DNA of 64,000 bases from Lactonifactor sp. BIOML-A5 (GTDB lineage: Bacteria; Bacillota; Clostridia; Lachnospirales; Lachnospiraceae), in assembly GCF_009677585.1 (NCBI RefSeq), contig NZ_WKYV01000020.1:9399-73398 (forward strand). The letters run 5' to 3'. A program made the translations under genes and the position numbers. Within the stretch, counting starts at the first letter, position 1. The number at the start of each line of letters is the position of its first letter. Under the pieces are notes generated by a model that saw only the letters and a program-made list of their open reading frames with translations, did no database searches and had not been told where the DNA came from. This document shows, in pieces, positions 9,501-18,500 of this stretch.

Positions 9501-12500
9501 AATGCAGCATCTGACCTCTGTCGTAATCGGCGCCAGCGTGGAAAAAATCAATGCAGGCAGCTATTATGGAGATACAAGCTTCGAGGGCTGCTCCTCGCTG
9601 GAAGAAATAAAGTTTCTCGGTACCGAACCTCCTAACCTTTCAAATGGCACCTCCACGTTCCGGAATCTGCAGAGCCTGAAGAAAATCCGGGTTCCGGCAG
9701 GAACATATCAGACATATATGCAGGCCTACAATTCCTTTCTGACGGATCAGATAACACTTTTAGAAGAGGGGGCAGACGAGTTCCTGATCCGGGATCAGGT
9801 GCTGGTGAGTTACAGCGGAACAGGAACAGAAGTACAGATTCCCGGCGGCGTTACAGAGATAGGAACAGGGGCATTTTTGAACAATGGGTCTGTTCAGAAA
9901 GTACATATGCCTGACTCTGTAGTAACTATCAGCAATAATGCGTTTAAAAACTGCGCAGAACTCAGAGAAATTAATTTCTCTGCAAATTTGAAAACTATCC
10001 GGGCAAATGCGTTCAGCAATTGCGCCAGCCTTCAAAAAATCGAGCTAAACTCTGGCCTTCGGGACATAGGGGGCTATGCCTTCTACAATTGCAGCGGTCT
10101 GAATCAGGAACTGGTGCTCCCTGATACGGTCGAAGAAATCGGAGACTATGCATTTTTCCAATGTACCAGTCTCACAGGTCTTACGCTTTCTGCAGGACTT
10201 ACAAAAGTAGGTACGGGCAGCTTCTGGTACTGCAGAAACATTGCCGGAGAGCTTAGAATACCGGAATCTTTAACCTGGATCTCCAACTACAGTTTTGCCG
10301 ATTGTCAGGGCCTGACAGGCCTGTCGCTGCCGGACGGCATGAAGAGTATTCAAAATGGGGCATTTTCAGGCTGTACCGGGCTGTCTGGTACGCTGCGCTT
10401 TCCTGACAGCATTACCTACCTTGGGGACGAGGCTTTTTCAGGCTGCAGCGGATTAACAGGGCTGAAGCTGTCTGAAAACCTGGAATCTGTTACTAATAGT
10501 GCATTCCGGGGTTGCACAGGTATAGAAGGAGAGCTTGTCATACCGGATAAAGTCACATACCTGGGATACACGGCATTTGCAGGACTCGAAAAGGTTACAA
10601 GCGTGGTCATAGGCGCTAAGGTGACACTGCTTGGCGGATACGTAAATATATACGATAACAACAGCTTCCTGAACTGCACGTCCCTGGAACGGATGATTTT
10701 TAAAGGCACCACCCCTCCTGAGCTGAGATACAATACAGAAATGTTCCGGCAGCTGCCGGCGCTTAAGATACTGCAGGTACCCGGCGGATCTTACGGCGTA
10801 TACGCGGCAGCCTACGGGGATTACCTTCCGGAGGGAGTGGTAATTCGTGAGGAAGGTGCAGAGGACTTTATCACAGACGGCACCGTGCTGGTTCATTATG
10901 CCGGCGGTGCAGAGGAAGTACAGGTGCCTGAAGGGATCACAGAGATAGGAACGGGAGCCTTTCTGAATAATACTTCTGTGACAAAGATAAGCCTGCCTGA
11001 CACCGTGGAAAAAATCGGCGTAAACGCCTTCCGCAGCTGCGGCAGTCTGAAAGAAGTCACATTCGGCAGCGGCCTTGCGGAGATCGGGGACTACGCTTTT
11101 TACCAGTGCAGAAATTTGACTCAGAGGCTGGTGCTTCCGGAAGGTCTTAAAACTATCTGCACCTACGCTTTTGCAGAGTGCGGGAACATAACGGGTGTGA
11201 CGCTTCCTCCGGAAATAGAACAGATCGGAAGTTATGCTTTCTACCAGTGTACGGGTATGACCGGAAATCTTACCATTCCCGGGACTTTAAAGAGAGTGGA
11301 ATACAGTACTTTCGATGGCTGCAGCAGCCTTACAGGCCTTACCCTGGAAGACGGGGTGGAGGCTGTTGCCGCCTGTGCCTTCCGTGGCTGCCGGAGCATG
11401 GCGGGGGAACTCTATCTCCCGGACAGCATTACACTTCTGGACAGCGAGGCATTTTCCAGCTGCCAGAGCTTTACAAGCCTTCGTCTTTCGGAGAAATTAA
11501 CCATGATTCCTTATCTCTGTTTTGCATATTGTGCGGGCCTGGAAGGGGAGATTACCATTCCCGACAGCGTAACCACCATAGGAAACCATGCATTCTATGG
11601 CCTGTCCAATATTACAGCAGTTACCATAGGCAGAGGCGTTGCTACGATCTACAATAGAGTTGATGACAGTTGTTTCAGCGGCTGCAATAAGTTGGAACAG
11701 ATACGTTTCCTGGGCGATACCCCGCCTGATCTGTACAATACATACGGTGCCTTCCGGGGACTTCCTTCGCTGGCACGTATCCTCATACCCAGGGGAACCT
11801 ACAGGGCGTATACAGATGCTACTTATGCAACCGCACTTCCTGACAGTGTCCGTATGACAGAAGAGGGAAGCGGCGATTTCGTGATAAAGGATACGGAGCT
11901 GATCGCCTACTGCGGCACGGACGAGGAAGTAAACATTCCGGAAGGAATCACCGCAATAGGGAGAGAAGCCTTCCGGAATAATCAGGAAATCAAGAGGGTA
12001 AACTTCCCCCGATCTCTCCAAAAAATAGAGAAGAATGCTTTCAAAAACTGTACACAGCTTGCCGGCCCGTTAAAGCTGCCGGACAAGCTTACCGGAATCG
12101 GCGAGTCGGCGTTCCAGAACTGTTCGGCGCTTAGCGGTGTCCTGGCAATCCCGGACAGTGTCGCTGCAATTGATTTATATGCCTTCCAGTCCTGCAGTTC
12201 CCTTTCCGGACTGCGCCTGGGCAGCGGGATAGAAAAAATCGGCCGGAATGCTTTTGAGAACTGTACAGGTCTGAAAGGAGATCTGTACCTTCCGGACAGT
12301 CTGACAACGCTGGAGGACGCTGCTTTCAGCGGGTGCTCAGGACTGGACGGCACTCTGCGGCTATCCGGGAATCTGACAGTCATTCGTCAGAGTGTTTTTG
12401 CCAACTGCAGCAGTCTTTCAGGGGAATTGATTATTCCGGATAAAGTGAAGGAAATATACAGCTATGCCTTTTTGGGAGACGAGAAATTCACCAGTCTGAC

Positions 12501-15500
12501 GGTTGGAAAAAACGTTCAAATCATGAATTATTCCGGCGGAAACAGCTTCTACGGATGTACGGGTATCCGCACAGTAACCTTTTTGAGCAGTCTGCCTCCG
12601 GATCTGAATGGACAGACAGACATTTTTACCGGCCAAATGACCTCGCTCACCAATATTTACGTGCTTGGAGAGTCTCTGGAGGCGTATCGCACCGCATACG
12701 GTCCCTACCTTCCTGAAAATGTGGAGCTGTCCTCCGATACCCTGAACCTGCCACCGGGCAATTTCCGGGCGGCGAATGTATACAGCAATACCGTACATCT
12801 CACCTGGAATCCCTGTGCCGGCGATCTGATTGAGGGATATTATATCTACCGGGATCAGATGGATGCGCCGGTGGCGGATCTTACTTCCTACAGCTTTACA
12901 GATACAGGTCTTACCCCAGGAAAACCGGTTACCTATTATATCTGCGGCTATACGGCAGATAAAAGAACTACAAAGATGGCGGCTCTTATGGTTACTCCGA
13001 AAGCCCCTGCGCCGGTAAAAATTACCACCGATCATATATTAAACAAAGTAAGCAGGGCAAAGAATACGCTGTATGCCAGAGCGGAGGACACGGGAAACCT
13101 GGGAGCGTTGGATGGAAAAGAAACGACGGGAGAGTTTTATTATCTGGATGAACAAGGACGGGAGATATCCATCGCCGGGGCACTGACAGCCCCTGACACC
13201 TTGGAGGGAAGTACCGCAGTCTACAAAGTAAACTGGGATCTGGGCGGCATAGACGACGGTATGTATACCGTAGGCTTCCGCCTGACCGATATTGACGGAA
13301 AAGAGGGAACGGTAACCCAGAGTATACTCTGCGACAACAAGGCGCCGGATAAAATCTCCAGCCTGGCCGCAGTGGGGGATACGAACAGGATCATTCTCTC
13401 CTGGAGCATTGCCCATGAGATTGATACGAAGCAATATTATATTTACAGAAGAAGCCAGGAAGACGGGACCTACACCTTATATAAAAAGATATACGGCAGG
13501 GACACCCTTACCTGGACAGATACAACTGCAGAGCAGAACATAAAGTATTACTATTATATTGTGGGCGTCAATGATATGGGGCTGGAAAGCCCTCCGTCCG
13601 ACACGGCGGCAGCTGTGGCACAATCCGACAAAGAGCTGCCGAGAGTGGTTAAGCTGCTGCCTGCCAACGGCAAAATCATCGGCGGCACGGCTGAACTTTA
13701 TGTCCAGGCGGAAGATAATGTGGCAGTGACAGAAACCCAGATTTTATTGTCAGAAGATGAGGGGGCAAACTGGACGCTTCTGGAAAAAAATCAGGCGGAG
13801 TTCTGCAGGTATCGGCTGGATACCGCCCAGTATGAAGACGGGGCAGTGCAGGTAAAAGGTCTGGCAAAGGATGCGGCGGGAAATATAAGCGACGGCCTTA
13901 TCTACACATACAAGATTGACAACCGGGGACCGGAACAGGTGACAGGTCTGGAGTATGAGAGTACCGCAACCACCGTCACTCTGAAATGGAAAGATGTGGC
14001 GGACCAGGATTTCAGTTTTTTCCGTGTGGAAAGAAAGCTGGAGGACGGAAGCTATGAGACGGTGTGCGATGAGTACCGTACACTGGGCGTAAATATTACC
14101 GGACTGAAGCCGGAGAGTTCTTACACCTATCGTGTGACCGCCTATGACCTCCAGGGAAACCGGGGTATTTCATCAGAAGAAATCACTGCGGCAACACAGA
14201 GTGACAGCATAGCTCCTGTCATTACCTCCATAGACCCGAAGCCCGGATACTACCGGGATGAGATACCGCTGCGTCTCACAGTATGGGACGATTCCGGTGT
14301 GGCCTCTGTAGAAATACAGACCTCCACGGATATTTATAATTGGAAAACTGTGACTGAATTAGACTTCAGCGGAGATAAGCAGGAAGAAACAGCTGCCTTT
14401 CAGCTAAATGTCCGGGAGGCAGAAGAAGGCAGTCTGTATGTGAGGGGGGTGGCGGCGGACAAAGCCGGAAATACCGGCGATGCCACCATGGAAGCACCGT
14501 ATGTACAGTATATCGTAGATCATACACCGCCGAAAGCACCGGAAGGCCTTGCGGCTCACTCTGACGCAGGTTATATAGAACTTCGCTGGAATATGGGAGA
14601 AGAGCAGGATCTGGACGATTATCTTCTCTACCGGGCAGAGGGGAGAGATGGTGAATATCAGCTCCTGGCAGAGAAGCTGTATGCTCTGAATTATATAGAC
14701 CGCACGGCAAAGACAGGGGTGGAATACCGGTACAGGCTTCAGGCAAGGGACTATGCAGGCAATAAAAGTGCATACGGAGAGGAACTGACTGCCTCAATGG
14801 CCGAGGACACGGATCCGCCTGAGATTCAGAGTGTGTATCCGGCAGACGGGGCTGTCTTAGGTCCCTCGGCCTGCACCGTAAGTGTTTTGGCAAGTGATAA
14901 TTACAAATTAAAGGCTCTGGAAATCCTGTATCAGGTAAATGAGGAGACTTCCTGGAGAACTCTGAAGACAGCCGGGGATATCGACGGTTATTATAAGCAG
15001 CTGACCGCGGATCTGCCAATCAGCAGTTTGCAGGAGGAAGATTCCATCCGGCTAAAGGCTGTGGCACAGGACGCCGGGGATAATCAGACAGAGTCAGAGA
15101 TTTACTCCTATACGGTGGATAAGACTCCGCCCACAATGGAAAAAATTAATGTATCCGCAGACAGTGAAAAAATCACCCTTGCCTGGACCGGAGGCCAGGA
15201 AGAAGATTTGGCGGGATACCGGATTTACCGGAAGGACGGCAAAGGGGAGTATCAGCTCATCAGCCAGAGAAGCAGGAGGGAGGCAGAGGAATACAGCTAC
15301 AGCGACTACGGGGCCGAGAAAAATAATACCTACTATTATAAAGTAGAGGCCACAGATCGGTATGGAAATGCCGCGTCCAGAGAGACGGACAGCGTATGGC
15401 TGAAAGCAGACCCCCAGGTGCGGGGAGATCTGATCTGCGACCTGCAGCAGGAGGTAGGGGTAGAGTACATTTACGATGCCAGCGGTTCCGCTGCTGATCT

Positions 15501-18500
15501 GGAGATTGCAGACATCAGCATTGATTACGGCGATGGTACGGCAGGCACCGGTGCAAAAACAGTACACAGGTATTCTGCGGAGGGAACGTATACCGTAACA
15601 CTGAAGGTGACAGACAGCAAAGGAAACACAGATACACTGGCCAAATCTGTTCGGGTAACCCAGCCAAAGCTTCTGGGGACTGTAAGGGCAAAGGTTCAGG
15701 ATAACGCGGGAAATGCCCTTTCTGGTGTACCGGTATATTTTGATCTGGACCGCACGGCAGAAAATGTAAAATATACGGATACGGAGGGTTATGTTACGTT
15801 TGCAGCATCCGCCGCCTCTTATGCGGTGGGAACCTATAAAGACGGGTATCTTCCGGTAAAAAAGACAGTTGTGGTCCGGGCCAATACCACTGCGGAAGTG
15901 ACGCTGACCATGGTGCATGAGCCTATTGTCACAGGAAACTTTGAAATTAACCGGATGACTCTGGATGAGATACGTGCTGCCGGAATTGATGTAAGCAAAC
16001 CGGAAAACCAGCATGTAGTAAAAGTAAATATTCACCTTACCTACGGCAGCAAGCCCCTGGATATGGAACTGATAACCAACGGCAGCGAGATATTCGGAGG
16101 GGGAACCACTATCGTAGATACGGAAGAGGGAGACCGGCAGATTACGGCAAATGTCGTTCCTGCCCGGCCTGACGCAGGGGGCGGCAGCGGAACCGGCGGA
16201 GGCTTTATAGGAGGATTCGGAGGCGATGACAATGTAATCATTGCTCTGATGGATGTTCCTGTGGAGGCGTCCTGCCTGAAAGAATTTTTTGATGTTAAGC
16301 TTCATATCCTCAATCATGCATCCAAAGAATTTAACCTTTCCTCCAATCAGGTACAGCTGAATGTACCCGAAGGGCTTACCGTTGTTGACGCCATGGACAG
16401 AAGCTCTTCCTCACTGGTGAACTTCCCGGAACTTCCCGGACAGGGGGAGAAGACCCTGAGCTGGGTGCTGCGGGGAGATCAGGAAGGAAAATATGAAATA
16501 TCTGCAGATTACAGCTCTGTACTTGACATGTTCCAGGCGCCCGTACAGGCCAGATTCGTGTCAGAGGAACCAATTACGGTATACGGCCTGTCCGGTTTAT
16601 CCATGAAAGCTGTGATCAACAAAGACATCAGCAACGGAGCCATGTACTTTGATCTGGGCCTGTCAAACAACGGCCAGATAGATTACTACCTGCCCACCAT
16701 TGATGTTATGGGGGAGATCATTAAAAGCTATAAATACGAAGAAGGCAAGGAGGAGGATGAACTGGAGGGCAGAGATGTCTCTGTTATGGCATTGAATGCC
16801 ACGCTAAGCAATAGCAGCACAGAGTATTCCCAGATACTCGATCCTGACAAGGAGCTGGAAACACTCCATGCCGGAGAAACCTATATGAAACGGTATGTTG
16901 CCTACGGGGCAATTCAGGAGGAGGATCCCGCTTATATCCAGTCGGCTATTGCAGAGACTCTGACCGAGCTGTCCATACCGGTAGAGATTTCTTTCATTCA
17001 GATGAATTTGTTTGATATGAGCAGTCCGGATCAAAAAGTCAATGAACGCTGGAACAGCAATGCAGGGGAAAAGGAATTCATTATGGATATCTATAATACG
17101 AATTTCTATTACTTCATGCAGTCTATCTACGATGAGAAAGATTTCTGGAAAAATGCAGGAGAATTTCTCTACAGATCCTCAAATGTATTGTTTAAAATGG
17201 ACTTCCGGGTATTTACAGATGAGGACAAGAAAAAGGTGATAGACTCTTACATCGTTCAGCTGCTGGCAGATGAGTCCTTTGACGAAGCTGTGGATCTCAG
17301 CGCACAGAAAAAATACCTGGATATGGCAAAGGGTATCATAGGAGTGCTCAAAGGATATTTGAAAGACCCGGCGGATTTGGGAGAAAAGCTGGAGATACCA
17401 GAGAGCGAGGCGCTTAAGATTATTTCAAATCTGGATATCCTGTCCGGGGATGAGGGCAGTATCCGGAAAATAGCCAAAAGTCTGGAACTGGGGGGAACCG
17501 ATACATTTACCAGCCGCCTGGTGACTATGATAGCAACAGCAGGGTCAGCGGCAGCTCTGAACTCCCTTTTTCAGTCTACACGCGTAATCGAAAAAGCACA
17601 GCGGGAAGCCATGTCTAAAGAATTAAAATATATAGGAACCGCCATTGATTTGCTGGGTGACGCCGCGGACGGATGGATCTACTCCTGCGAGTTCACTAAT
17701 ACCCTTGTAAAGATTAACCAGAACAAGGAAGAAGCCATGTTTATTCTGGATACGGTGATCAATGCCCAGGGAATGGATGAACTGGTAGTCAAAGAGGCAA
17801 AGACGTTAAAGAAGAAAATATCAGATGAATTTGACGCCAAGGCAGAACAGACTGCAGCATTTATCAAAAGCACAGCCGTTAATATGAGCGGTACGGCACT
17901 GGAACTGGCGGTGAGCGCCTTTATCAATGCAAAATTTTTAGTTACAGGTCCTGTGGTTCTAGCCATCAAGGCAATTGTCACAGCAATATACGGCGGGCTG
18001 GAGTATCTGTTTGCCTGGGAAGCCAATGTTGAAAATCTTCAGAAACTCAGATATGCAGGGGCGCTGACGAAGGCATTCAGGGATAAGTGTCAGGAATCTT
18101 TGAACAGCTTTGACAATTTATCCGCACTCAGGTCTATGAAGTACCTGATTAAGATGAGACTGCTGGGAGAAAAGGCTTATATTACTTCAATTTCGGAAAA
18201 TAAGACAGAGGAGGTGCTAAGTAATATCAACAGCGAAGCGGGGGCATCCTACAAGTCCCTGAATGAATATTATTGGGCAAAAGAATCCAGGGTTTTATAT
18301 TGCCGGGATATACTGTTTAACACAACCTACCAGTCTATGGAGGTGCCTGAGGCACCTGCGGTATCTATTAATTATGAGGGCTGCTGCACGGCAGAAGCTT
18401 TCGGGAAGGATTATGAATATTCCTGGGATGGGGTTCAGTGGACAGAGGCAAACGGTCAGGCAATTCCATTTATACCAAAGGAGACCGGACAGATGCTCTG

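Noticed and set aside
6541..12760. Many 60-200 residue ORFs in other frames of the giant gene
   Set aside because: They arise from codon periodicity of the LRR repeats, lack ribosome sites and overlap a continuous 14-kb coding frame.
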